DNA from: Antedon bifida | Taxonomy: Eukaryota; Echinodermata; Crinoidea; Comatulida; Antedonidae | DNA length: 64,000 bases | Direction: 5' to 3' | NCBI GenBank assembly: GCA_963402885.1 | Contig: OY727100.1 | Coordinates: forward strand, 12,989,395-13,053,394 | Part shown: piece after piece, positions 13,101-25,378 of the stretch | How positions within the stretch are numbered: the first letter of the stretch is position 1 | How the letters are laid out: each line of letters begins with the position of its first letter | Made by a program: the position numbers and the translations under genes | Notes under the pieces: generated by a model | The model's input: the letters and a program-made list of their open reading frames with translations, nothing else | Databases searched by the model: none | Told to the model about the DNA's origin: nothing

Positions 13101-13930
13101 TTCCTATGTAGTTAAAATACTTCCTCGTTTAATTCATGTTAATAATACTGTACTGTAGTTCTTTCTGTTCTATAAATATATTTCTTGATTTTGGGAATTC
13201 CAAAATGTCATAATACCTTGAAGTGTATACTGTAATATGCTGACTTTGAAAGACCTGTGTAGAGTAGTTTTGTTTGTAGTGTACATACTTTTATTGAAGT
13301 AACACAGTACAGTATACAATGACAGCCCAAGGGGGACATAGTATTGTCTCCAGATCACAGAGGGCTATATTTTTAATCATGCCCCGATAAAAGCCCAGTC
13401 ATGACAATATTTATTTTATATACCGTACCACACAATTTGGTTGCAGGTACAGTAGGCTGAACCGAATGCATAACATGAACTTGTGTTGGAGTACAGTAGG
13501 CCTAACCACAGACCCAGTTCATTGTTTTTCACTGTGAAGAAGTAAACACGTCATTAAGGCCTGCATTTGATAATTTGTCAGTTCCAGCTATGCAATCAAT
13601 ATTCCCAAATCATACATATTTTAACTGGATAATAAGTCAGCTGTACTTCTGCAAGTTAAACTGGCTAAATTCAAAACCAATAATCGTAGGCGGCCTGTAC
13701 ATCGTCGTGCAAGTAGCGCAAGTATAGCTTCAATGTTTATTGAGAAACACGGACATGCGCAGTTTAAGGGTTGTATAGTTCGACAGCCTATGAATAAATA
13801 TACCATAGCTACAGTATTAACCAATCATGCCATGAATTGAAAAATGCCGGTATATAAATAAAGACTCAAATGTAATGTTTTTAATATATTTCCTGCATCA
13901 ATTAGTCCTTTTAGAGTACAGTATACAAGT
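10140..13930. other. Intergenic, no gene seen
   Basis: About 3.8 kb of AT-rich DNA rich in TACTGTA and CAGTA words, with poly-A/T tracts. The short frames (11223, 13170, 13621) have no recognisable domain or splice context. Confidence 0.45.
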
Positions 13931-13934
13931 CATC

Positions 13935-14640
13935 TCATGGCAGAAATAGGGTGATCCCTTGAGGTCTTATATTCCATGGACTTGTAGAAATCAACTGACC
14001 TTGAGGTCATGTACTGTATTCCATCAACTTGTTGGGCTAATGGCAGAAATCAAGTTAACCCTTGAGTTCATATGTTCATTGAACTTTGGTAGAAATCAAG
14101 TGACCCTTAAGGTCACAATATTCTATGGACTTGCTGGGACTAATGCTGAAATCAAGTGACCCTTGAGGTCATATATTCCTAGAACTTGCTGGAACTAATG
14201 CCTGCAATCAAGTGACCCTTAAGGTCATATGTTCCTTGAAGTTTGGCAGAAATCAAGTGACCCTTAAGGTCATAATTTTCTTGCTGGGACTAACATGGCA
14301 TGAATCAAGTGACCCTTGTTGAGGTCATATATTCCTTGAACTTGTAAATAATTGCAGAAATCAATTGACCCCATGAGGTCATGTTCTTTGAACTTGATGA
14401 GGAATAAATCAGTTGACCCCTCGTTCAATGAACTTATGGCTAAATAGCAAAAATTTAAGGTCGAAAATGGAATTGCTGGAACTGACAGAAATCAAGTGAC
14501 CTTAAGATTATATACTGTATTCCATCAACTTGCTTGGCTAATCAAGTGACCCCTTGAGTTCAATGTTCCTTGAACAAATTGCCAAAAATCTGACATTTGG
14601 GTCATATATTCTATGGACTTGCTAGAGCTAATAGCAAATG
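13935..14640. repeat. Degenerate minisatellite, roughly 55-70 bp units
   Basis: About ten diverged units share the words ATCAAGTGACCCTTGAGGTCA, a 'TATTCCTTGAACTTG' segment and 'CTGGGACTAATGGCAGAA'. Unit length varies with internal deletions. The array lies about 0.8 kb upstream of the first RRM-finger gene's start codon, so it may sit in its promoter or 5' UTR intron. Confidence 0.7.
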
Positions 14641-14649
14641 CCTAATGAC

Positions 14650-15443
14650 CTACACTGTAGATCATTTTGGACTAAGGACATTGACAGAAGATATGGCGCT
14701 GTTAGTGGTAATTTCCACTATAGAAATGTTGCCATAAATTTTGTACAATTCCATGCTTATCCATGTACTGTTATTTACATGGACACCATGTGTTTATATA
14801 CATTTTCATTTTACCATGTACTGTACAAAATAATTTATATTTAATTTTTATTAATATTTTTATACCCCATTTTACACCGCCAGCAAAAATATGAACCCAT
14901 GTACTTGCATTCGTTCGTGGTGTAAACAGACCAGCGTATGTTTTCCCGGTTGATTGCTATCCTCGCTCGCTAGTATAGTATTTAATTTACATACAATTAA
15001 GATAAGACTGATTTTGTTTATTCAATTATTTAATATATTAAACGTACTGTATAGTTATTTCTTATTCCTTTTTTATTTAAATAAATATTATTCTTTACAA
15101 GTATACTCAATTTTTTTGTATTGGCATAAAAAAAATTGTAGGAGGTATAATTTGCAGATTGTTACTAGGGTGTCTCTTCATGCGCGCGAAAGGGCGCTAT
15201 TTCGATTAATCTAAAACATTTACACGGGTTAGTATTTTTCAGTGTAAATACACGCAAACCATGTCATTCCCAGGTTAATGAATCCGGTGTGAAAGGGAAA
15301 TTTACCCGGATGCGACATGGATTTGTTCTAAGCTTGGCGGTGTAAAAGGGCTTTTACTGTCTCAGTACAATTAGACAATAGTCAACAAAGTGTAGTAATA
15401 TGTTTAACCAAAAATTTCTGTTGGTTTTAGTTTTTTTTTTTAG
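14650..15443. other. 5' flank or 5' UTR intron of RRM-finger gene 1
   Basis: AT-rich, with a small GC-richer patch at 15175-15210 and another around 15240-15350. It ends in a polypyrimidine tract and AG at 15442-15443, which reads as a splice acceptor just before the start codon. The GTTGATTGCTATCCTCG word near 14949 recurs near 22487, marking a dispersed repeat. Confidence 0.4.
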
Positions 15444-15458
15444 AAACACAATCTGGCA

Positions 15459-18400
15459 ATGCATCGTGGGGCATTTTACGGTCCGTATGGAGGTCCATTT
15501 CCTCCACCTGGCTTTCCGACTTACGGAGCTTACTATCATGGCGACAACAGCCATCTATGTACAGTTGGCAGTGCTACAAACAGTAACGACCCAAAATCAA
15601 AGGCTTCCAGATTGTTTATAGGTAAGGTTGCCCCTTTCACTCTGCGAGATTATGTTACAGCTGTGATGTTTGATTGTTATTTTGTAAGTAGTGTGATTTT
15701 GTACTAAGATGAAGGCTCGCACCAATTGAGTCAAATATATCATGGAGGTACCTCCATGCATATATAATAACCCTGTAATTGGACCTCTAGAGGTCTAATT
15801 ACAGCTTGTAACCGGTATTTAAATGAAGTTATTCACTAAAGTGCTTAAATGAGTTGTTTTGTTTATTAAGTAAATACTTATCACTCTTAGAAGCTTGTAA
15901 AGATTATCATTTTTTAACGAAACTATTTGTTATTTGTAGGGAATCTGAACACAGGTTACGTTACCAGACGTGATATTGAACGAGTGTTTGCACCATATGG
16001 TAGAATCACTGGTATTTCTCTACATAAAGGTTTCGGTTTTGTGCAGTTTACGAGTGAATTCAATGCAAGACGAGCTAAAGAAGCTGAAAATAATAGAATT
16101 GTTGCTAAGCAACCTATAGGTAAGTATCCGAAAATCATACTACATCATGTTAATTCACTGTAAGCATGCATGGATATTGGGATTCCTAGATGGTTTCGAG
16201 GTTGATCATCGCAAATTAAATTCAAATCATGTTGCCTTTTGGTTCCGTAACATTTTCAACTCAATACAATTCAACTTCTTTCTTGACATAAGTCAAGTCA
16301 AGTATCATTTATTGTCATTTGGTTTAAGAAAAAAAAACATGGACATTCTGTTTGCTCTGTTGGCAGAACACAATATCCAACGGACACAACACGTACTCAA
16401 AACAAAAACATTTAATCCCAGTATACCTCTATTTATATATATTTCTGCTATAATTAGTTTTTTGGGTTAATTTCCATAGAGTACCAGCAAATGTCACTTC
16501 CTATGTAAAAGTATCTTGCAATCTAATATATCTGGTGTGTAATGTGAATTTTTTTAAATAAACAAATTAAATAGGAAAATTGTCTTTTGAAACAATGCCG
16601 ACAAATGACTAAAACAAACAAGGCTAGGCCGATCGTCGCATTCTGCACATGCTTTCACCGTGTGCATTATTCCTTATTGTTACTAAAACAACGCCCTCTA
16701 CACCGACCAGAGCTTGCGCAGTATTATGTGTCACATGCAACAACATGCGATTTGATCTTTCCCACACTCGAGCTCTGTAATTACACAGAGCTCGAGCATG
16801 GGGAACCGAGAGAAATCGTACAAGTTTGTGTCGATATTTATTTAGGCCTAGCCTAGATAACATTTTAGGGTATTTTTTAAGTAGAAATCTGGGGATCTAT
16901 TCAGTAGGCATAGCACAGGTAAGACCAATTAGGCTGCCTAGGCCTAGATGACCTGGCCGTCTAATTGCTAGGCCTACATTGGAATATAGCTTTAGATAGC
17001 CTAGATCGTAGCTAGAAGAAGAATCGTCATTTTCAGTTCATGCACCTCCAGGAAATCCCCGGGTATAGTCCCACCTCCCAAATTCAGGAAAATTTCACGT
17101 ACAAGGCGGGTGGGATTTATATAATTATTATTATTAACAGAGATGTACTCAGATTTTATGGACTTCTGATAATATTTATTTGGTTGCATTGTTATAACTC
17201 TCATTTCCCATATATATATATATACAGTATATATTACTGTAATTTATTTTAATACTTGAACACATTCTTGTAATAATTTCTTTCTTTATTTCAGATATAT
17301 ATGTTGCCAGTGAGCCTGATGCAGGCAGACCAAAAGGATTCAAACGAATTGATTATGGGTAAATCACACTCTTTTTCATGAAAACATTCTTACCATCCAC
17401 CTCATAAACATTTATTTATATGTGTTATATCATTTTTTACATTTGAGCAAGCTGAAAGGAAATTTTCCTAGCCTTGTGTCAAGCGTGATTGTAACAAATA
17501 TGAACAACATTAAACAGGCATACAGTATAACAAAATTCAACTTTTGATTGATGATGTAATAGTTCAGTGGAGTAGTTATTGAATATCATGTGACCCACGA
17601 TTCTCCAATCAAATAAATCAAAGATCTACTCAGGTGTGTTATAAACTATGATTTACTGAACACAATGAAAGAAACCATTTTGATAAATAATAATGCATAT
17701 TTATTGGTTTTTCGCTATTTTTAGAAGTGGTGCTGTTGGGGAAAAAATTGCTGGTGCGTCTTGTAACATCAGACAGGTACAACATGATCCAGTCTCTGGA
17801 GATGGTAAGACCTATTGCAAATAAAACAGCATATAATACTCTTTTCACACCTGCAAAAAGTAACAACTTGTAAAAAGGTTTGCATAATGTGAAGACAATT
17901 TTGTGAAAAACACTCCAGTGAGAGGCCTGTTTTTTGTTTGGAGATGTCACAAGTTGTTTGTATTGTATTATGTTGCGCATGTATTTTCCTGGCATTAAAC
18001 TGACCCAATCATAGCAATTTCTCGTTTTTCGCGTATGCATGTGTGTAAATGTGTAATAAATCGGGAGATCAAACAAGTTGTAAGTGAAAAGTTCCGACTC
18101 CAGCTTTTGAATTGTCTTTTTGCATATTAAAATAGCTGGAATTTTATTTCTACCGCAAACTAAAAGTCTTCTTTTCGAAATGAATGCTGTAAATTTGTGT
18201 GAATTGCTACTACACTAATATGATTTTAAGATATTCCCTGCCAATATACATAATTTGCAAAGAAAGCAGAAGAAGATAAAGATACAAGATTCAATTAAAT
18301 GAAATTGTAGAATAAATATGAGGCTTGATTATTTGAGGTCATTAAGGGTTGTGAGGTCATTAATTGATTTAACACGCTCATACATTTCTCTTCCTATCTC

Positions 18401-18692
18401 GCAAATAAGCCCACACTCTCATGAAAAGAAGCCCAGCGGGCTTGATTCCGAGATGGGCTTCTTTTCAAGATTACTTTTGCAAACCACATAGAGGGGGGTT
18501 TTTTTTTCGAGGTGGGCTTCTTTTTGAGGTTTTACAGTAATTTTGTAATCAACTTTGTTGTTTTCAGAGCCATCTTCATGGAAATGTGCAGCTTGTGGTG
18601 AGAAGGCATTATCAGCATGGGAGCTAATGAAACATTCAGCTGAGGCTCATCAAAATAAGATATATGAAGAGGTTACAGATGAAAAACCTTAA
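15459..18692 (+). CDS. RRM-finger gene 1: hnRNP C/RALY-like RRM plus C2H2 finger (203 aa)
   Basis: Five coding exons: 15459-15621, 15940-16119, 17295-17358, 17725-17804, 18568-18692. All have GT-AG introns with phases 1,1,2,1 and total 612 nt. The start is an ATG just after a 5' acceptor. Order: a short Gly/Pro/Tyr-rich N-terminus, then an RRM (RNP2-like LFIGNLNTG; RNP1-like GFGFVQF) in the hnRNP C/RALY style. Exon 3 encodes DIYVASEPD, like the strand that ends the hnRNP C RRM. The last exon encodes one finger, C-x2-C-x12-H-x4-H (WKCAACGEKALSAWELMKH), followed by an acidic tail. The finger's EPSS...SAW.L..H pattern recalls a BCL11-family finger. A nuclear RNA-binding role is inferred from the RRM; the finger's target is unknown. 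Unlike its two paralogues, an intron (15622-15939) splits the RRM between the FIG and NLN codons. Confidence 0.8.
16742..16816. repeat. Long hairpin in intron 2 of RRM-finger gene 1
   Basis: CTCGAGCTCTGT is followed by a 6-base loop and ACAGAGCTCGAG. Pairing extends outward with mismatches to a GCGATTT / AAATCGT base pair region, giving a stem-loop of about 70 nt. The size fits a pre-microRNA-like hairpin or a small foldback element; nothing in the sequence decides between them. Confidence 0.5.
17578..17662 (+). repeat. Dispersed repeat shared with 35772-35842
   Basis: The segment 'ATATCATGTGACCCACGAT' with 'CCAATCAAAT' and 'TCTAC.CAGGTGTG' recurs upstream of RRM-finger gene 2 at 35772. Its core occurs reverse-complemented at 28974 and 63779. 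This is a small unclassified interspersed family. Confidence 0.6.
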
Positions 18693-18732
18693 ATTATTTT
18701 GCCTTATTTGGTAAGTTGTTTCAAATTTGATT

Positions 18733-18865
18733 AATCTACACTATCAAATTGATGTGAAAAATATTATGTGCCCATATATAGACTTGGTGATGTCATATCA
18801 CTACCTTTCATATTTGGGCACATAACACTTTTTTGTCGAACTAGTTCAGTAGTGTAGACAGAGCT
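18733..18865. mobile_element. MITE family 1, copy b
   Basis: The interior shows the family blocks TATGTGCCCATATATAG and ATTTGGGCACATAACA, and the right terminal repeat TAGTGTAGACAGAGCTTGA is well kept. The left end is shortened (it starts at CTACACTATCAAATT). It lies about 40 bp beyond the stop codon of RRM-finger gene 1, so it is probably in its 3' UTR. Confidence 0.7.
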
Positions 18866-18869
18866 TGAG

Positions 18870-20340
18870 TTATTTCCTGGCTTTTTGAACATCAATTGAA
18901 AAATAAAATAATGACTATGCATGACAGAACACAGAACATGCGCATTTCTAACATACGCAAACAATGTTATGTCACTGACTGTGTTTACCGGCAGAAAAGT
19001 AGAAAAACTAAAATAGTGGGAAGTGAATGAAAATGTTTTAAAACGTTTTAAAAATGCTCCATGGAAAATTGACCAACATAAAGCAACAAGTATGGGTCAA
19101 ACGCGAGTAACAACGATCGTTTTGAATTCATGAAAATGATCATGTTTTTCTTGTTTCGTTTTTCTCGACAGGGAGGGACAAAAAGAATCTGTAATTGGTG
19201 TCATGTTACAAGCGAATAAAGTTGCTATGGGACAAGGGGTAATAATATTGTAGGTGTCATAGTGGCTAGCAGCCACTTAAAACAAATATATATGTATATT
19301 ACCTATATTATAATATATCTAATATGTATAGAAATTTAGAGGAATATAGTAGAATAAAAATTCTCTTAAAAAGAGTTTATTGTATCTGCATGGTGCAGGT
19401 GTCATATGCTCTATATTCAAATTGTTAACATGCATTGCCTCTATTTGGATATTTTAACTAATGATCAAATCAATATTTTAATATTTATTGAAGATTTTAA
19501 AAATATTAATAATATACTTTTATTAATATGTTTAAATGCACAGAAGAAATAGCAGTTGTATTTATTTGTATACAGTTTGAACGTTTTTAAAGATAATGTT
19601 TGCAGAATTTTATCTTTAAACATCTGTATAGATTACTTCGGCATATAGTATTCTGTGTTTTAATAAATATGATGGTGTTGATAATACGAAAAGATAGAGG
19701 TTGCAATTAGTCTAAAGAATATCAGAGTGATATGCACAAATAATGTATTTTATTTCTTCAAGAGGTGTTTAGCTCAATGTTATCCCGTCGTTTACCCTGC
19801 TTTTAAATCAATGCTTGAAAATATAATCAGAAAAAAAAACAATATATTTATATGAGATATATCATTATATAGTATATAGTATAGATTCTATATTTATTAA
19901 TTTATTAAATTGTTTTAACGGTATCATAGTACATAATAATTTGATTGTTGTTTCTACTTAATTCTTGCGTGAATGCTATATGTATACCTGTCAAGAGTTG
20001 CTGCATTCAATTTGGGTGCAATTTATAAAATAAATGGAGTTCTCTTGACGTAAGCAGTAATTGCGGTTGTAGTCACCGATAAATGAAAGCTTTTAAAACG
20101 TTAACAGACTTAATATTCCTTTAGAATGCTGCTAAAAATAAACACAAAAATCCCCATTCATTCATTGAATTTAAAGAACGAAAAAGCATTAAGTAACAAA
20201 AATAGTATAATGGTGCATGATACAAATTTTAATTTGTTACTTAATACTACATTTTTCTCATGTTTTAATTTTAATTGTTTCATTTGTATTTAACAGTCGC
20301 TTTTCTATAGTTTAATTTAGTAGTGGCGTAAATAATACTA
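18870..20340. other. AT-rich flank, no gene seen
   Basis: Probably the 3' UTR and downstream flank of RRM-finger gene 1, with several ATAAA-type signals and TA-rich simple sequence (19280-19330, 19850-19900). Confidence 0.45.
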
Positions 20341-20342
20341 AT

Positions 20343-20472
20343 GCCTGGTTCCCACTAGAGATGCAACGCAAAAACGTGTACGCAGTGCAATCGAGTTGAC
20401 CAATGAAAAGCAGCAGTTTTAATAATCCATCGCTTGTGATGCGTCGCATTATGTCCTAGTCTCTAATGGGAA
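20343..20472. mobile_element. MITE family 2, copy a
   Basis: Starts with CCTGGTTCCCACTAGAGATGCAACGCAA and ends with a decayed inverted copy (CTAGTCTCTAATGGGAA). The interior has the family's TTGACCAATGA block and a TCGCTTGTGATG block. Confidence 0.7.
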
Positions 20473-20480
20473 ATTAACAT

Positions 20481-20608
20481 TAAGTCCAGTCTAGACTATC
20501 AAACTAGTTTGCCAAAAACTATGTGCCCAAATATGGTAGTGATATGACATTATCGTGTACATATATGGGCACATCACATTTTTTTGTCACATGGCGTTAA
20601 TAGTGCTT
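20481..20608. mobile_element. MITE family 1, copy c (inverted interior)
   Basis: The interior blocks appear in the opposite order to copy a: CTATGTGCCCAAATATGG first, then CATATATGGGCACATCACA. The left terminus CAGTCTAGACTATCAAACTAG is recognisable; the right terminus is eroded. Confidence 0.65.
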
Positions 20609-20732
20609 AAATAAGGTAGTGCATAAAATTAGTCAATAAATCTGTGATATTGGCTGGGAAGACCTGCTTCTGCTATGACAGTAATTGAACAGACACAAAA
20701 AAAAGAAAAAAAGAGACTTTACGTATGTAAAG

Positions 20733-21012
20733 GTACATTCACACCTGTGCAGTCAGGTCATTCCATAAAGAGCCATTCACATCTGGGTCTGGTGAGTTGA
20801 AGTAACGTATGGCCTCGCATTTGTTCTAAATCTAAACGCTCTCGTCATTAGTCGCAAACTGGATTTTAAATTTGAAATCTGAAATCAGATAGATCAATCT
20901 TAATGTTTTCTCTTCCTTTTAAGCAGAACAGACTTGTTATAAATTTTTTCTAATCCGTCGTAATACTATTTTCATTTGTTCCAATGCAGGAAATACAACA
21001 GGTGTGAATGTA
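20733..21012. mobile_element. MITE-like element with 17-bp perfect terminal inverted repeats
   Basis: GGTACATTCACACCTGT (from about 20741) and its exact complement ACAGGTGTGAATGTACC (ending about 21013) bracket roughly 280 bp with no coding capacity. It sits between two family-2 MITE copies. Confidence 0.7.
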
Positions 21013-21018
21013 CCTCAA

Positions 21019-21164
21019 AGCTTGGTTCCCACTAAGACGCAACGAAATAAAGTGAACGCAGCACACCCAAGTTGTCCAATGACGAGAATCCTTCCCTCGT
21101 GATTGGTTAACCTGCCTGCTTTGCGCTTACGTCTTTGCGTTGCTTCCTTGTGGGAACCAAGCTT
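21019..21164. mobile_element. MITE family 2, copy b
   Basis: Well-preserved ends: GCTTGGTTCCCACTAAGACG on the left and CTTGTGGGAACCAAGC on the right. The interior has the GTTGTCCAATGA and CTCGTGATTGGTTAA blocks typical of the family. Confidence 0.8.
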
Positions 21165-21169
21165 TAGTG

Positions 21170-24100
21170 TGTACTAGTAGTTCAGGATGTTTTCATCACA
21201 CCTACTGTTATATTAGGCTCTACCACCTTGGTCTGTCTACTCGCATATGAAATGTCCCTAAATAACTGAAAAGGCCATACTGGTAGAAAAGTATTTAACA
21301 TTGTCATATATTTATGGTATTTAGTTCTTTCTTCAGACTATTATATTTGTGGTTGTTAAAGATGTTTTGTCCCCCAAAAACATGAAAAATGAAGATTAAT
21401 TAAATTAGACTTTGAATAGTAGTTTTAATAAAGTTAATCATTTTTGTTTTCACTTATAAAATGACAAAAGAAATGGTTAAATTCCAAAATTCTGGCAGCT
21501 AATTTGACAATTTTTTTGCTTTAAATTACAGTTTTTTCAAGTAAATACATTTTTTTTTCGATCTCATTTTTGGTCAAAGTGGATAACTATTATGTTACAT
21601 TAAAATGGCATATTTAACAACAAAAATTTAAATAATTATTTTTTTAGGGGGAAAATACATCTTTAATTATAGGAAAATATAATCTTAATGTTAGCACAGT
21701 GTGTCTATGTTATCTGAGTTTAATATGTCTGTTGTTTTAACCCAGATTTCCCCTCTATTTTAAGGTAGGGTATCATTGTTTTGGGTCTTTAAAACCTGGC
21801 CCTCGATGTCCATAAACACAGTACCTACTATCAATCAGTTTTGATTTAATAATATTCAATATAATTAGTGAGCACACTATTTCATGTTTTGTTTTTTTAT
21901 AAAAAATAATACAGAGATTGTAGGGGAGTAGATAAAAAACATTTGTTGTATTTAACTTTTATTTTTCAATAGTGTTTTAATAATCTTCTGGCTTTTAAAA
22001 TTCTGTATCAAATGTATTAGTATTTTGTAATTGCCGCACTTATACTCTCTGTAGTTTTATTCATCAACTTCATCAACAGCAAGCTCAAAATATTGATGGT
22101 AAACCGCCCTAACTAGAAGAATTTTACCCTAAAGCCAATATTTTAGAGAGTATTATATATATGTAGGCCTATGCATCAATGGTGGGGTTGTTCATGTTTT
22201 AGAAGAGTTTAATTTCTCTATTTTAAATTTTAGAAAGTGGCAAGGAAAAAACAAATTCAAGTTTTCTTTATTTGATCTACGTTAACAACATAATACCAAC
22301 AGCCAATAAAAACATTTTGCTATTAATTGATCTTGACCCCTGGCCCAACGTACGTTAAGCATACAGATACAGAAGACTTGTACCAGTAGTTCTAGCTTTA
22401 AAAATGTAGTGGCGCCAACGAAATTAAATCATTTAGTTACAGAAAGTCTATGTAAACATGTTAATCACAGGGCCCGTTGAGGCTTAGTTGATTGCTATCC
22501 TCGTAAGCTAGCGATAATGGGCCCAAGAAACCACACTTTAACCGGGAAGAATAAGTCTTAACGGTTCCATAATTATCGAAAAATCCCTTACATTACCTTA
22601 ACGTTGAAGTCATTTATATGTTTGTCGTTAGATAATTTTAGTAAAGTATTCTCCTATGGAAGTTATGGGATACATGTTATGTTAAATCAGCATAATTATC
22701 CGATAATCTACTAATCATAAGTTACTTCTAGGCTAAATAATAAATGATAAGCATGGTTTTCAAGTGAGAATACATCCTAAATGTATGTATTGATAAATTG
22801 TGTTCGGGAGGAAGGAGTATATTATTCTGTGTTTTGAAGACTGAGTGCTAAGTGCTGGGTGAAGGAAAAATGTTGATAAATGGATATTAGTAGAAACAGG
22901 ACAAGGCGTGGTGGTGTCACCTTAATAATTCAATGTTTTGATGCAGCTTAAAATTCCAGCCATATCTTGCGATATGTAATTGTACATTTAGATGTAAAAA
23001 AAAATATATAAGAAAAAAAGGTTTATTATATTGTTAATATTATGTAAAGTAGTAGGCCTATTTAGAACATTTATTTTTCGATATAAAGTAAAATATGTGT
23101 GATGAATATAAGATTTACTGACAACTTTGAAAAGTTGCTCTTCAAAGATAATTACAGTATAACTATGATATAAATAAAATGATGACCGAATTTTGGTGTC
23201 CTTTTTTGGCTGTCAGTAGTGGAATAGCACAGTACAACAAACATTCAGACATTTTTTTTATTTCAAGTTTCTACCCAAAAATATCTTTATTTATCTTGCA
23301 TGTTAACGCCAATTTACACACACAATCGGTAAGTGGAAAACAACAATATAGAATATATAGAATATCTTAGACCATTTACACAAAACGCAGGACTAACAGG
23401 TTGATGAGCGGAAATCCGCTCAAGATAGATACAAATTCTACGTGGAAAAAATTACGCGGTTACGTTACCACTATAATAAGGAACACATTCATGTTTAACA
23501 CATGGTACCCATATTGGCGACCATTTTAATTTTCATCACAACATTTATTGAACTAATGTATAACTGAGGTTAGACACGTCAGTTGGCTTTAAAAAGTTAT
23601 AGGTTGTCAATTTTGTCAAGCATCCATGGAAATATCCTCCATTTCCATTTTTATTCTTCATCTTTTTTTATTCAGCATACCCAAATTGACAAACAAAAAA
23701 AACTTTACCTAAAAATGCACCACAACTTCCAGACCAATTTGGACCTGTATAAATGAACTGTCATCGTCGCTTTTTCCTACAATATAAGATACATCACCAG
23801 GTATCAATTCGGTATTATTTTTAATGTTGTGTTTTCTATACATCATTTGATGGCCTACTCTGATCAAAGAGAAGCACACGTTGTGCAGTTGACACAACAA
23901 TTGAACATATCTGAAAACAAAGTTTTAAAGAATTGCCTTGTTAAAAAAGTTGCTGAACTTGAGCGGATGCAAAAAGAGAAAGAAAGCCAACGAAAAATTA
24001 AAAAAAATCGACGCTGCTGATCTTAGTTTTGGAACAGATTTAGGACAAGCATGCTGTTTTCACGATGTTTCATTTTTCCCCTGCTGGCAAAACGCTTTCA

Positions 24101-24440
24101 CACTTTCATTATTATAGTTCTCATGCTCAAGATCATAAATCTCCAGTCACTCCCTTCCTGGTTACTTCGGTGTCCGTACGTGCTCCATCTCAGGAGCTAT
24201 GCAGCTTAATGCTATTAATCCAATTGCTACTTCTGTTTAATGCGATATACAACTGATACCGAACACACCTTTAAGCAGGTATGTATCAGTATAAATGTAG
24301 GCCTATATCTTTATAAAAGAGGCCTACTTAATAAATACGTAAAAAAGAAAAGCATTTCAAAATGCATGAACTCACTGATTTGTCCTCTTTTGAAAGTCAA
24401 TTCTAGAGCAGTAAATACAATAATGATTATAGATATACGA
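21170..24440. other. Intergenic, no gene recognised
   Basis: AT-rich. The frame at 23829-24020 is lysine- and glutamate-rich with a short coiled-coil look, but has no family match I recognise and no supporting splice context. A CCCGTT...AATGGGCCC inverted pair lies near 22472-22522. Confidence 0.4.
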
Positions 24441-24448
24441 AGTGCATG

Positions 24449-25378
24449 TTATCCATGGTTTAGCCATCGACGAAGCATACGCATAATTTTGTCAAGTCCG
24501 TCTCTAAATTGCCTATTCATAAGGCAGTATATTACAGGGTTACATGATGATGTCATTAACGAAAACCACGTTGAAAAAGTTGTAAAGCCATTTGGTAAGT
24601 ACACTTTAAATATTTGAGTAATCACAATAATTTGAGACGGCAACAACAATGTCATAAATGTACCAATGACAATTGCAAAGACAAAGGCGGATTTTGTCTT
24701 GGCCTTAATCATATTATGTGTCGAATTCGATGCCATTGGTGTAGGAAAATGATGAACGCGTTTGAGTTGCTGGAAAGTCAACTTGTATATATGGTAATAA
24801 GCGTTGACTGTTATTGAAGCTGGAATAAACAAGCACATAACAACTAAAAACATTGCATAAATAGGGATGTCCTCGAGATGTGGTAGACAAGTAAACGAAT
24901 AAGGGTTATATCCGACTTTTCCCAATAATCCAACGGTGAAGCAAAATGGCTGAATCCACGTCCAACATAATAAAATGATAACATTTCGTTTGCTCATTCT
25001 CGAAGCATAAAGTAAAGGGTTAATTATAGAATGATACCTGTCAATTGATATAGCACATAGTGTAGCCATGCTTAATAGGTAGCAATGTACATTAATAAAA
25101 GAAGATACCTCACAGATCCAGTCTTGTACAAATGGCCATCCGTCATTTATAGAAGCAGTAAGAACAATAGGCATAACGAATAGGCCTAGTCCGATTGAAA
25201 GATCTGCGATTGCTAGATTCGCGACAAAGACATACGTTTTTGTCCGAAGTGATTCAACAGTGTAGATTATAGCAAGAGTTAAAAAATTACCAACAATTGC
25301 AAAAAGCGTAATGATGAACAATATGACCGTCCTGAAAATTATAGCCACTGTTGTTGATTCCATTTCGGTAGAATTCAT
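24449..25378 (-). CDS. Class A (rhodopsin-like) GPCR, copy 1 (309 aa)
   Basis: Intron-free seven-transmembrane receptor, complete at 309 residues. It has N-terminal NST and no signal peptide. Landmarks: GN at residue 31 (TM1), LAIAD at 55-59 (TM2), a Cys at 89 before TM3, DRY at 113-115, and NPVIY at 280-284 followed by a short basic tail. Two key features differ from amine receptors: residue 3.32 is Asn, not Asp, and the CWxP motif of TM6 is replaced by LLLP, so the toggle Trp is missing. It sits at the cell surface; the ligand cannot be predicted. Weak overall resemblance to orphan receptors of the GPR161/amine-like branch is only an impression. A second copy lies 2 kb upstream on the same strand with near-identical blocks. 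Confidence 0.85.
   Translation of the reverse strand: MNSTEMESTTVAIIFRTVILFIITLFAIVGNFLTLAIIYTVESLRTKTYVFVANLAIADLSIGLGLFVMPIVLTASINDGWPFVQDWICEVSSFINVHCYLLSMATLCAISIDRYHSIINPLLYASRMSKRNVIILLCWTWIQPFCFTVGLLGKVGYNPYSFTCLPHLEDIPIYAMFLVVMCLFIPASITVNAYYHIYKLTFQQLKRVHHFPTPMASNSTHNMIKAKTKSAFVFAIVIGTFMTLLLPSQIIVITQIFKVYLPNGFTTFSTWFSLMTSSCNPVIYCLMNRQFRDGLDKIMRMLRRWLNHG

Noticed and set aside
23829-24020. 63-aa Lys/Glu-rich frame with a coiled-coil look
   Set aside because: No family recognised, no neighbouring exons or splice sites that extend it, and surrounding DNA is non-coding.
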